From the NCBI GenBank assembly GCA_903854075.1, contig CAINVI010000258.1:1-7727 (forward strand): a stretch of 7,727 bases of DNA. Reading direction: 5' to 3'. This document shows, piece after piece, positions 1 to 6,231 of the stretch. This DNA is from Candidatus Pollutiaquabacter sp. GTDB lineage: Bacteria > Bacteroidota > Bacteroidia > AKYH767-A > 2013-40CM-41-45. The first letter of the stretch is position 1. Each line of letters begins with the position of its first letter. Made by a program: the position numbers and the translations under genes. Below the pieces are notes generated by a model. The model made no database searches and had not been told where the DNA came from. It worked only from the letters and a program-made list of their open reading frames with translations.

Positions 1-1435
1 GCTTGTACACATAACCACGATCTTGAATTGTTTGAATGATTGAAGCAAAAGTAGATGGGCGACCAATACCAAGTTCTTCCAGCTTTTTAACGAGTGCGGC
101 TTCGGTAAAGCGTGATGGCGGGTGCGTGTAACGTTCGGTAGCAGAGGCTTCCATCAGTTTCAGTGCGTCGCCGATAGCCATGGGAGGCAATAAGCCCGCC
201 TGGTCGTCAGACTCTTCATCGTCCGTACTTTCCATGTAGACTTTCAGGAATCCGTCGAACTTGATCACTTCGCCGGTAGCGACGAAATTCTCTTTTGCCT
301 TGTTGGATTCCACAGTTACCACTGTTTTCTCCAGTCGGGCTTCTGCCATCTGCGAAGCGACAGCACGTTTCCAGATCAGGTTATACAAACGCTGTTCCCG
401 CGATTCGCCATCGACACTTTCAATAGCCATGTCGGTGGGACGAATAGCTTCGTGTGCTTCCTGCGCGGACGCCTGTTTTGTTTTATACTGACGGCGCTCG
501 TAATATTCCGGTCCGTAATTCTGCGTGATTACGCGCTGTGCCATATCCAACGCATCGTTAGAGAGGTTCACGCTGTCGGTTCGCATATAGGTGATCTTAC
601 CGCTCTCGTAGAGTTTCTGCGCAAGCACCATGGTTTGCGAAACACTGTAGCCCAATTTACGCGCTGCCTCTTGCTGAAGCGTCGAGGTAGTAAATGGCGC
701 GGCCGGCGAACGTTTACCGGGCTTGACTTCGAGGTTCTTCACCGAGAATCCTGCGCCGATACAACTTTTCAAAAACGCTTCTGCCTCTTCGTAGGTAGCG
801 AACTTTTTAGGAAGTTCGGCTTTGAATGATTTTCCTTTTATATCAAAGGTGGCGACAACGCGATAAGCAGACGTGATTTTAAATTGATCCACTTCGCGTT
901 CACGCTCTACAATCAGTCGAACCGCGACCGATTGCACCCGTCCGGCCGATAACTGCGGGCGGACTTTTTTCCATAAAATCGGAGAAAGCTCGAAGCCTAC
1001 CAGACGATCAAGAATACGTCGCGCTTGTTGCGCGTCTACCAGATTGCGATCGATGAGTCGCGGGTTTTCAATGGCTTTGGTTATAGCTTTTTTAGTAATC
1101 TCATGAAATACGATGCGCTTGGTGGTCTTTTCGTTCAAACCCAGTGCTTCGCATAAATGCCATGAAATAGCTTCTCCTTCGCGGTCCTCATCCGTCGCCA
1201 GCCAGACCTCGTCAGCCTTCTTCGCCAAGCGACGAAGCTCATTAATGACTTGTTCTTTATCGGGACTTACTTCATAAACAGGTTCGAAATTTTCACCCAC
1301 TTTTACGCCCATCCCGGACTTGACGAGGTCACGGACGTGTCCGTAGCTCGACTTTACCGTGAAGTCCTTTCCCAAGTATCCTTCAATGGTTTTCGCCTTT
1401 GCCGGCGACTCAACAATTACTAAGTTTTTAGACAT
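1..1435 (-). CDS. topA: DNA topoisomerase I (type IA), C-terminal part beyond left edge
   Basis: This enzyme relaxes negatively supercoiled DNA in the cytoplasm by cutting one strand through a 5'-phosphotyrosine link. I translated the minus strand from the ATG at 1435-1433: 478 codons are open without a frameshift, and the gene runs off the left edge. The TOPRIM domain is at the N-terminus, with VESPAKA (Glu9) and the acidic TDEDREGE motif (Asp82, Asp84). SAGRVQS lies at residues 163-169. The active-site motif YMRTDS puts the catalytic tyrosine at about residue 283 (587-589), and QEAHEAIRPT follows at 325-334. All key residues seen are present. Missing are the rest of the core and any C-terminal zinc or basic repeats; bacterial TopA proteins are usually some 700-900 residues. 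The start is supported by a GGAG eight bases upstream and the canonical MSKNLVIVESP opening. It appears to have its own promoter, behind a terminator that insulates it from the upstream minus-strand genes. Confidence 0.97.
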   Translation of the reverse strand, partial: MSKNLVIVESPAKAKTIEGYLGKDFTVKSSYGHVRDLVKSGMGVKVGENFEPVYEVSPDKEQVINELRRLAKKADEVWLATDEDREGEAISWHLCEALGLNEKTTKRIVFHEITKKAITKAIENPRLIDRNLVDAQQARRILDRLVGFELSPILWKKVRPQLSAGRVQSVAVRLIVEREREVDQFKITSAYRVVATFDIKGKSFKAELPKKFATYEEAEAFLKSCIGAGFSVKNLEVKPGKRSPAAPFTTSTLQQEAARKLGYSVSQTMVLAQKLYESGKITYMRTDSVNLSNDALDMAQRVITQNYGPEYYERRQYKTKQASAQEAHEAIRPTDMAIESVDGESREQRLYNLIWKRAVASQMAEARLEKTVVTVESNKAKENFVATGEVIKFDGFLKVYMESTDDEESDDQAGLLPPMAIGDALKLMEASATERYTHPPSRFTEAALVKKLEELGIGRPSTFASIIQTIQDRGYVYK

Positions 1436-1443
1436 TTCGGGTT

Positions 1444-1447
1444 CTCC
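1444..1447 (-). promoter_or_regulatory. Ribosome binding site of topA
   Basis: The minus strand reads GGAG (within GGAGAA) with eight bases between it and the ATG at 1435. It is the only clearly spaced Shine-Dalgarno sequence in the window; the other genes start behind weak or absent ones, as is common in Bacteroidota. It supports the chosen topA start. Confidence 0.6.
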
Positions 1448-1455
1448 AATCGCCG

Positions 1456-1484
1456 CAAATAAAAGGAATTATTTTTTTATGCAA
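1456..1484 (-). promoter_or_regulatory. Candidate topA promoter, Bacteroidota type
   Basis: On the minus strand a TTG (1484-1482) is followed after 18 bases by TTTATTTG (1463-1456), which differs from the Bacteroidota -7 consensus TAnnTTTG at one fixed position. The spacing agrees with the known -33/-7 architecture of these organisms. Transcription would begin near 1450, giving a leader of about 15 bases that includes the GGAG site. The call rests on sequence pattern and position only. Confidence 0.45.
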
Positions 1485-1517
1485 GATTGGAAGTCGCGGG
1501 AACGATTGAAAAGTCGC

Positions 1518-1552
1518 AAAAAAAGAAGCCGAAATCTTCCGACTTCGGCTTC
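1518..1552 (-). terminator. Intrinsic (rho-independent) terminator of the LamG gene pair
   Basis: A perfect 9-bp stem (GAAGCCGAA at 1525-1533 with TTCGGCTTC at 1544-1552) encloses a 10-base loop. On the minus strand the stem is followed directly by seven T residues (1524-1518). There is no T-run on the plus-strand side, so it works in one direction. It begins 30 bases after the stop codon of the minus-strand gene ending at 1583 and lies upstream of the topA promoter. It therefore most likely ends the LamG transcript and keeps it from reading into topA. Confidence 0.88.
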
Positions 1553-1582
1553 GTAATCGACTATTAACTATAGGATTAAAGG

Positions 1583-3025
1583 TTAATCAACATTTTTGTT
1601 GACCAATAATTTTTGGACATAATAATTAGTGGCCGACAACACGGTCACATAATACAAACCGGAATTCCAATTTTTAGTTTCGACAACAACTGCTTGATCA
1701 ATGATGTTTACCGACGGAGAAAGTACGATGCGCCCTACCGCATCATAAATTTTAATTTCGGTACTGCCAACCAACGAGGGAGACAATTCGACTGAAAAGC
1801 TGTTGTCAGCCGGATTAGGAAAAACGACAACGGATGCTGCAACACTGTTGACACTTTCCAAGTTGTTCAGCGCTGAATTTCCGGTGGTACCTAATAGTAA
1901 TTGTCCCGGTACACCTGTGTTGGCAAACTGAACATCGGCGGAAACGCTACTCGCGGAGACAGCGAAAGCGTTGTTGGTCCAAGTTCCGGTACTAAATCCG
2001 TCGCGTTGTTGTAATTGAATGTTGGTAGGATTAAGTTCATCCGTTACACTCACTGCCCCCGGCGGTAGAGAAAAGTTGAGATCGTACGAAACGGGATTCA
2101 AAACTCCGTAGCGATCAATGATCCAGTAGCTATCCGAATAATTGGCACAGCAGACGGGGAGCACATTGGGTGAACACTGGAGATGAGAGACGACGAACGT
2201 ATCCAAGCATGACTGCAGGGAATTCATTTCCAGATCCGTACCCGGAAAATTCAACACTCCGCTGGAGGCGGGAGCTGCCAGATAACAAGAACCTTCCCCA
2301 TACGGGCCTTCTGCGGTTTGCCAAGTCGGAAGCACGACACCAGAAAGGTTGCCATTACATCCGGATCCGCTCAGGTCGGCTGTTGTAACACCCGTTCCTT
2401 CTGCCATTTTCCAATAGCCAATCAGTCCGCTTTGCGGAGTAGATAGTACCATACGCATATCTTCGCGTATCTGATTTGCTGAACGTTCCAGATTATAGAT
2501 TCGCACTTCATCGATATTACCTTGTGCAACCAAGGTATCCGGCCTCCATGGTGCACTTCCAATAATCAAATGAGATGACGTTTGATTTCCAATACGGGTG
2601 GTGGATGCAGGAACATCAATTCGGACTTTACCATTAATGTAACCACGAAACCTTCCACCGGTTTTGTACGTGAATGCGATGTGTGTCCAGACATTGAACG
2701 GTACCTGATACACGTTAAAGGATTTTGTTCCGTTTACACTATCTTTTACAGCGCAATTGAGCGCCTGATTCTGAATGGCCATATAAAATCCATTGAAAGA
2801 ATTCTGGTCAAAATTCCCAACGACATGTTGCATAGCAAATCGCTGATCCAACTTCACCCAGGCCTCCACGGTCAACTGTCCTTCGATATTTAAATTATCT
2901 CCCGGTCCGCAATCGATAAAACTATTGTAACCATCGAACAAGAGCATGTGATCACAAGACTGTGCAACACTGGAAAGTGATGGCAACATCACCAGCAATG
3001 CGATGAGTATACGCAGCAATCTCAT
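1583..3025 (-). CDS. Secreted LamG-domain protein with T9SS type A sorting domain (paralogue 1)
   Basis: A 480-residue predicted secreted or surface protein of unknown specific function. A signal peptide (about residues 1-21) ends ..SSVA before Gln22. A LamG/concanavalin-A-like jelly-roll domain (Laminin_G_3 type) covers about 24-243, with IDCGPG, GQLTVEAWV, GRFRGYINGK, IDEVRIYN and GLIGYWKMAEGTG. A central module without a family I can name follows (about 245-395, YWIIDRY at 300-306). A T9SS type A sorting domain (about 399-480, FPNPADNSFSV to GLYYVTV..QKLLVNK) predicts export across the outer membrane by the Por/T9SS machinery. LamG domains commonly bind glycans, but no catalytic domain is present, so adhesion or carbohydrate binding is an inference. 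I chose the ATG at 3025; a TTG 12 bases further upstream is in frame but unnecessary. The gene starts 13 bases after the stop of its paralogue. Mature Cys content (9) is higher than in the paralogue (4). Confidence 0.9.
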   Translation of the reverse strand: MRLLRILIALLVMLPSLSSVAQSCDHMLLFDGYNSFIDCGPGDNLNIEGQLTVEAWVKLDQRFAMQHVVGNFDQNSFNGFYMAIQNQALNCAVKDSVNGTKSFNVYQVPFNVWTHIAFTYKTGGRFRGYINGKVRIDVPASTTRIGNQTSSHLIIGSAPWRPDTLVAQGNIDEVRIYNLERSANQIREDMRMVLSTPQSGLIGYWKMAEGTGVTTADLSGSGCNGNLSGVVLPTWQTAEGPYGEGSCYLAAPASSGVLNFPGTDLEMNSLQSCLDTFVVSHLQCSPNVLPVCCANYSDSYWIIDRYGVLNPVSYDLNFSLPPGAVSVTDELNPTNIQLQQRDGFSTGTWTNNAFAVSASSVSADVQFANTGVPGQLLLGTTGNSALNNLESVNSVAASVVVFPNPADNSFSVELSPSLVGSTEIKIYDAVGRIVLSPSVNIIDQAVVVETKNWNSGLYYVTVLSATNYYVQKLLVNKNVD

Positions 3026-3038
3026 TTCCCTACGCAAA

Positions 3039-4469
3039 TTATCGGTTAATGATCAACCGCTGGCTTGTGGTGTACTCACTAGACTTGATAGCTACCTGAT
3101 ACAACCCTGTACTCAATTCGCTCACATCGATACGGTGATTTTCCGTCTCGCTTGAAAGATGCTGTGATCGGACAACTTGTCCGGATGACGTATAGATCAA
3201 GAGCTCCGCATCTTGCGGAAAGTTCTCATCAACGGTTAGGGTAATTTCATGTACTGCAGGATTAGGTGCAACCGAAAACCGAATCGGGTTATCGATCGAC
3301 GGAACGTTCAACGTGGAGCTACCGTTGCTTCCGACTTTGAATTGGCCGAGCGCAGAAACAAACGGGAAGGTGACGGTCGCCGTGGAAGGAGCAGCAGCGC
3401 CTGCGAATCCTACCATGTTCCAGCCCAACGTACTGACAGCTCCCCGGTTATAGAGTAATAAATTGGAGGGCAGCACAGAATCTGCGGCGCTGACTGTTCC
3501 TGAAGGAAAACCAAAGGTGATGGCCAGACTCAGCGGCGTTGCACTGCTGTACCGATCCACTATCCAGTACCCATTATTGAAAACGGAAGCACCAACAGGC
3601 GGAGATCCGCCCGGCTCACAATCCATTTTTGAAACAACGAACGTGTCGGTTGTCGGGGTGATATTCACCATAATTTCTGTTGCTGAACTTAGGAAATTCA
3701 TAGCGCCAAGCACACCGGTACCAACTCGCAGGTCGGATGTTCCGGTGCCGTACGGTCCATCGGCAACTTGCCAGATCGGCAAAGTGAAACCTGTCAATGT
3801 GCCGGTATGGTTATACCCACTGAGGTCGGCCGTATTAATTCCTGTTCCTTCAGAAAAGCGCCAGTACCCAATCAGTCCGTTGATTGGACCGGAAAGCGCG
3901 ACATGCATTTGTTCACGAATCTGAGAAACGGACTTTTCAATATTATATACACGTACTTCATCAATAAGTCCATAGGCTTCAAAATAATTCGGATCCCAGG
4001 GTGCCGCACCGATTCTGAAGTTAGTGGTACCGTTGTCGCCGATAAGCTCGTTAGTTGCAGGAACATCGGCTACCATAATTCCATTTACATAACCACGAAA
4101 TCGGCCACCTACTTTATACGTAAAGGCGAGGTGCGCCCATTCACCGGAAGGGACGGCGGGCGCGGTAAACGCGTGCAGCCCGAGCGTATCCTTGACCTCG
4201 CAGTAAAGTCCGCCGTTCTCCACACCGAGCATAAACCCGGAGTTGGTGAAGGGGTCAATGTTGCCGGCGATCTTTTGGTTGGGAGTTGTACTGATCAAAT
4301 TCACCCACGCTTCCACGGTCAACTGTCCTTCGGCGTTATACCCGGAACCCGGTCCGCAATCGATGTAGGAACTGGAGCCAGGAAAACTGACGGCATAGTC
4401 ACAAATTTGTTGTGCCCGGGCCACGCCGGCTATCGCCAAAGCGAGGAGAAAGAATAGTTGTTTTTTCAT
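3039..4469 (-). CDS. Secreted LamG-domain protein with T9SS type A sorting domain (paralogue 2)
   Basis: A 476-residue predicted secreted or surface protein, first gene of the minus-strand pair. The start at 4469 gives a textbook signal peptide (MKKQLFFLLALAIAGVARA, cleavage before Gln20); a longer frame back to a TTG at 4556 adds 29 residues that only bury this signal, so I reject it. A LamG/concanavalin-A-like domain spans about 23-241 (IDCGPG, GQLTVEAWV, GRFRGYVNG, IDEVRVYN, GLIGYWRFSEGTG), with a central module at about 243-395 (YWIVDRY at 301-307). The T9SS type A sorting domain is at about 398-476 (APNPAVHEITLTV, AELLIYTSSGQVV, LSTGLYQVA, QRLIINR). By eye roughly half the LamG residues match the downstream paralogue in the same order, and the four cysteines (23, 38, 90, 284) are all shared, so the two arose by tandem duplication. 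The ligand is unknown; surface glycan binding is an inference from the fold. No enzyme motif was seen. Confidence 0.91.
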   Translation of the reverse strand: MKKQLFFLLALAIAGVARAQQICDYAVSFPGSSSYIDCGPGSGYNAEGQLTVEAWVNLISTTPNQKIAGNIDPFTNSGFMLGVENGGLYCEVKDTLGLHAFTAPAVPSGEWAHLAFTYKVGGRFRGYVNGIMVADVPATNELIGDNGTTNFRIGAAPWDPNYFEAYGLIDEVRVYNIEKSVSQIREQMHVALSGPINGLIGYWRFSEGTGINTADLSGYNHTGTLTGFTLPIWQVADGPYGTGTSDLRVGTGVLGAMNFLSSATEIMVNITPTTDTFVVSKMDCEPGGSPPVGASVFNNGYWIVDRYSSATPLSLAITFGFPSGTVSAADSVLPSNLLLYNRGAVSTLGWNMVGFAGAAAPSTATVTFPFVSALGQFKVGSNGSSTLNVPSIDNPIRFSVAPNPAVHEITLTVDENFPQDAELLIYTSSGQVVRSQHLSSETENHRIDVSELSTGLYQVAIKSSEYTTSQRLIINR

Positions 4470-4493
4470 GATTGGTGTATGGAATAGACGGAT

Positions 4494-4523
4494 TAAAAAT
4501 AAAGGATTGAACGTGATTTTCAG
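4494..4523 (-). promoter_or_regulatory. Weak candidate promoter of the LamG pair
   Basis: The minus strand has TATTTTTA (4501-4494), one base off the TAnnTTTG consensus, preceded after 19 bases by CTG (4523-4521) in place of TTG. A start near 4487 would give a leader of about 18 bases before the ATG at 4469. The region is AT-rich, so chance matches are likely; the call rests mainly on position. Confidence 0.3.
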
Positions 4524-4664
4524 GTATTCCGAGCGATTTATTGTCTTGGAAAACAATCCATTTCAACCTGACAAATACCTTATCGCCACTGCAACTTTAA
4601 ATAATCATTTTGTGATTTATTAGTTCGATTTTAAACCTTTTATTATCAATAGATTGGATGGTTG

Positions 4665-4679
4665 CTGACAACTTGTCAG
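4665..4679. promoter_or_regulatory. Perfect 15-bp palindrome, candidate operator at the miaB promoter
   Basis: CTGACAA (4665-4671) and TTGTCAG (4673-4679) are exact inverted repeats around a single central C. The right arm contains the TTG proposed as the -33 element of miaB, so a protein bound here would be expected to block or alter that promoter. A copy of the left arm (CTGACAA) also lies at 4568-4574 in the same intergenic region. I do not recognise the site as that of a named regulator. Confidence 0.4.
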
Positions 4680-4703
4680 AACGCCATAGAAGGTGTAATT
4701 TTG
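4673..4703 (+). promoter_or_regulatory. Promoter of the miaB operon, Bacteroidota type
   Basis: TTG (4673-4675) is followed after 20 bases by TAATTTTG (4696-4703), an exact match to the Bacteroidota -7 consensus TAnnTTTG. The ATG of miaB is 16 bases beyond the -7 box, so the leader is very short and there is no obvious Shine-Dalgarno sequence. This is the best promoter match in the window and probably drives miaB and the two genes behind it. Confidence 0.65.
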
Positions 4704-4719
4704 CATCAAAGCAGTTTCC

Positions 4720-6189
4720 ATGGACTTCACGGAAAATAAAGTAATTGATGAAGCCCGTCAGGGCGAGGCGATGATGATCGGGAATACTTCAGGCAGCAAA
4801 AAGCTGTACCTGGAGAGTTACGGATGTCAGATGAACTTTTCCGACAGTGAAATTGTAGCCTCTATCATGTCCGGGATTGGATATTCCACAACACGTGTGA
4901 TGGAAGAGGCAGATGTAATTCTGTTGAACACCTGCGCCATCCGCGACAATGCGGAGCAGCGCGTTTGGGGTCGACTGCGGGAAATTCGAAAAACAAAAAA
5001 ATCAAACAAAGATCTCGTTGTCGGAGTGTTGGGATGCATGGCCGAACGTCTGAAAAACGAATTGCTGGAGAAAGAAAAGCTGGTGGATATTGTGGTGGGG
5101 CCGGATGCGTACCGCGACCTTCCCAATCTTATTGCTGCCGCTGAGTCGGGTCAAAAAGCCGTCAACGTGCTACTTTCCCGCGAAGAAACCTATGCAGAAA
5201 TCAGTCCGGTACGATTGGGTAGTAACGGCATCAACGCCTATATCTCAATCATGCGCGGTTGTGACAACATGTGTTCATTCTGTGTTGTTCCTTTCACGCG
5301 CGGCCGCGAAAGAAGTCGTGATCCGGAATCCATTTTAGCCGAAGCGCACGACCTGTTTGTGCGCGGCTACCGGGAAGTCACGTTACTGGGCCAAAACGTT
5401 GACTCGTATTTATGGTGGGGCGGCGGTCCTAAAAAAGATCTTCCAAAAGAAACCGTACAGGCTGCACTGGAACATCGATTACCGGAAAATGAACAACGTC
5501 AATTCACCACGTTTGCCGATTTGATGGAGCGCGTGGCGTTGATCCATCCTGACTTACGACTTCGCTTCTCTACATCCAATCCGCGCGACATGACCGATGC
5601 CGTGCTGTATGTTATGGCGAAGTACGAGAACATTTGCAACTACATTCACTTACCGGTACAATCCGGCAGCACAACAGTGCTGGAACGTATGAACCGCGGC
5701 TACACGCGGGAGCAGTATGTTGATCGCATTGAAGCCATTCGCCGAATTGTTCCCGGCTGTGCGATTTCGACAGATATCATTTCCGGATTTTGCGGAGAGT
5801 CGGAAGAACAGCACCAGGAAACCTTGTCGCTGATGCGTTGGGCAGCGTACGATTACGCCTATATGTTTAAGTATTCGGAGCGGCCGGGGACACTGGCTGC
5901 ACGTCAATACCCGGACGATATCGACGAGGCGACTAAGTCGCGCCGGCTGGCGGAGATTATCGCTTTACAAAAAAAACTTTCACACGAAAGTAACTTGCCA
6001 CAGATCGGCAAAACTTTTCGCGTGCTTATTGAATCTGAATCCAAAAAATCGGACCAGCATTTATCCGGCAGATCCGGGGAGAACAAAGTCGTTGTCTTCC
6101 CACGAAAAAACTTCCAGCCGGGCCAGTATGTAAATGTTTTAATTACCGGTTGTACGCCGGCCACCTTAATCGGTGAAGTAACTGATTGA
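4720..6189 (+). CDS. miaB: tRNA-2-methylthio-N6-dimethylallyladenosine synthase
   Basis: A radical SAM methylthiotransferase that adds a methylthio group to C2 of N6-isopentenyladenosine at position 37 of tRNAs, aiding codon reading in the cytoplasm. The 489 residues show the full family layout. An N-terminal UPF0004 domain carries the auxiliary [4Fe-4S] cysteines Cys36 (YGCQMN), Cys72 (NTCAIR) and Cys106 (LGCMAE). The radical SAM core has RGCDNMCSFC, giving Cys181, Cys185 and Cys188 for the SAM-binding cluster, then TLLGQNVDSY and HLPVQSGS. A TRAM-type RNA-binding region closes the protein (about 425-489). An insertion at about 231-262 (LWWGGGPKKDLP and following) is one I associate with Bacteroidota MiaB. 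YGCQMNFSDSE and GQNVDSY favour MiaB over MtaB or RimO. The ATG at 4720 fits the promoter just upstream, although later Met codons (residues 18 and 19) are possible starts. It is followed after 42 bases by the sigma-54 activator gene. Confidence 0.96.
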   Translation: MDFTENKVIDEARQGEAMMIGNTSGSKKLYLESYGCQMNFSDSEIVASIMSGIGYSTTRVMEEADVILLNTCAIRDNAEQRVWGRLREIRKTKKSNKDLVVGVLGCMAERLKNELLEKEKLVDIVVGPDAYRDLPNLIAAAESGQKAVNVLLSREETYAEISPVRLGSNGINAYISIMRGCDNMCSFCVVPFTRGRERSRDPESILAEAHDLFVRGYREVTLLGQNVDSYLWWGGGPKKDLPKETVQAALEHRLPENEQRQFTTFADLMERVALIHPDLRLRFSTSNPRDMTDAVLYVMAKYENICNYIHLPVQSGSTTVLERMNRGYTREQYVDRIEAIRRIVPGCAISTDIISGFCGESEEQHQETLSLMRWAAYDYAYMFKYSERPGTLAARQYPDDIDEATKSRRLAEIIALQKKLSHESNLPQIGKTFRVLIESESKKSDQHLSGRSGENKVVVFPRKNFQPGQYVNVLITGCTPATLIGEVTD

Positions 6190-6231
6190 TACCGGCTGCT
6201 AAACTACGACCACGCTTCAGATCTACCAACA

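Noticed and set aside
261..829. Plus-strand open frames of 76 and 125 codons
   Set aside because: They lie opposite the intact topA frame, whose conserved motifs (YMRTDS, QEAHEAIRPT) fall in this stretch, and their translations show no domain pattern.
2142..2157. TTGGCACA, resembling the -24 half of a sigma-54 promoter
   Set aside because: The -12 half (TTGC at the right spacing) is missing (ACGG instead), and the site lies inside a coding region.
2865..2885. 21-bp direct repeat with 4312-4332
   Set aside because: It encodes the same residues (EGQLTVEA) in the two paralogous LamG domains, so duplication plus protein conservation explains it; it is not a mobile or regulatory repeat.
3463..4457. 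Plus-strand open frames of 153 and 229 codons
   Set aside because: They are antisense to the LamG/T9SS gene, which has clear domains and a signal peptide on the other strand. They have no recognisable motif and overlap each other.
4470..4556. N-terminal extension of the upstream LamG protein from a TTG codon
   Set aside because: It adds 29 residues before a perfect signal peptide and would disable secretion; the ATG at 4469 is the credible start.
5090..5338. Plus-strand 82-codon frame within miaB
   Set aside because: It is out of frame with MiaB, whose radical SAM cysteines (RGCDNMCSFC) are encoded in the same stretch; it is a shadow frame.
6190..6231. Possible terminator or promoter between miaB and the sigma-54 activator gene
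   Set aside because: No hairpin with a T-run and no TAnnTTTG box is present in the 42 bases, so co-transcription is the simpler reading.
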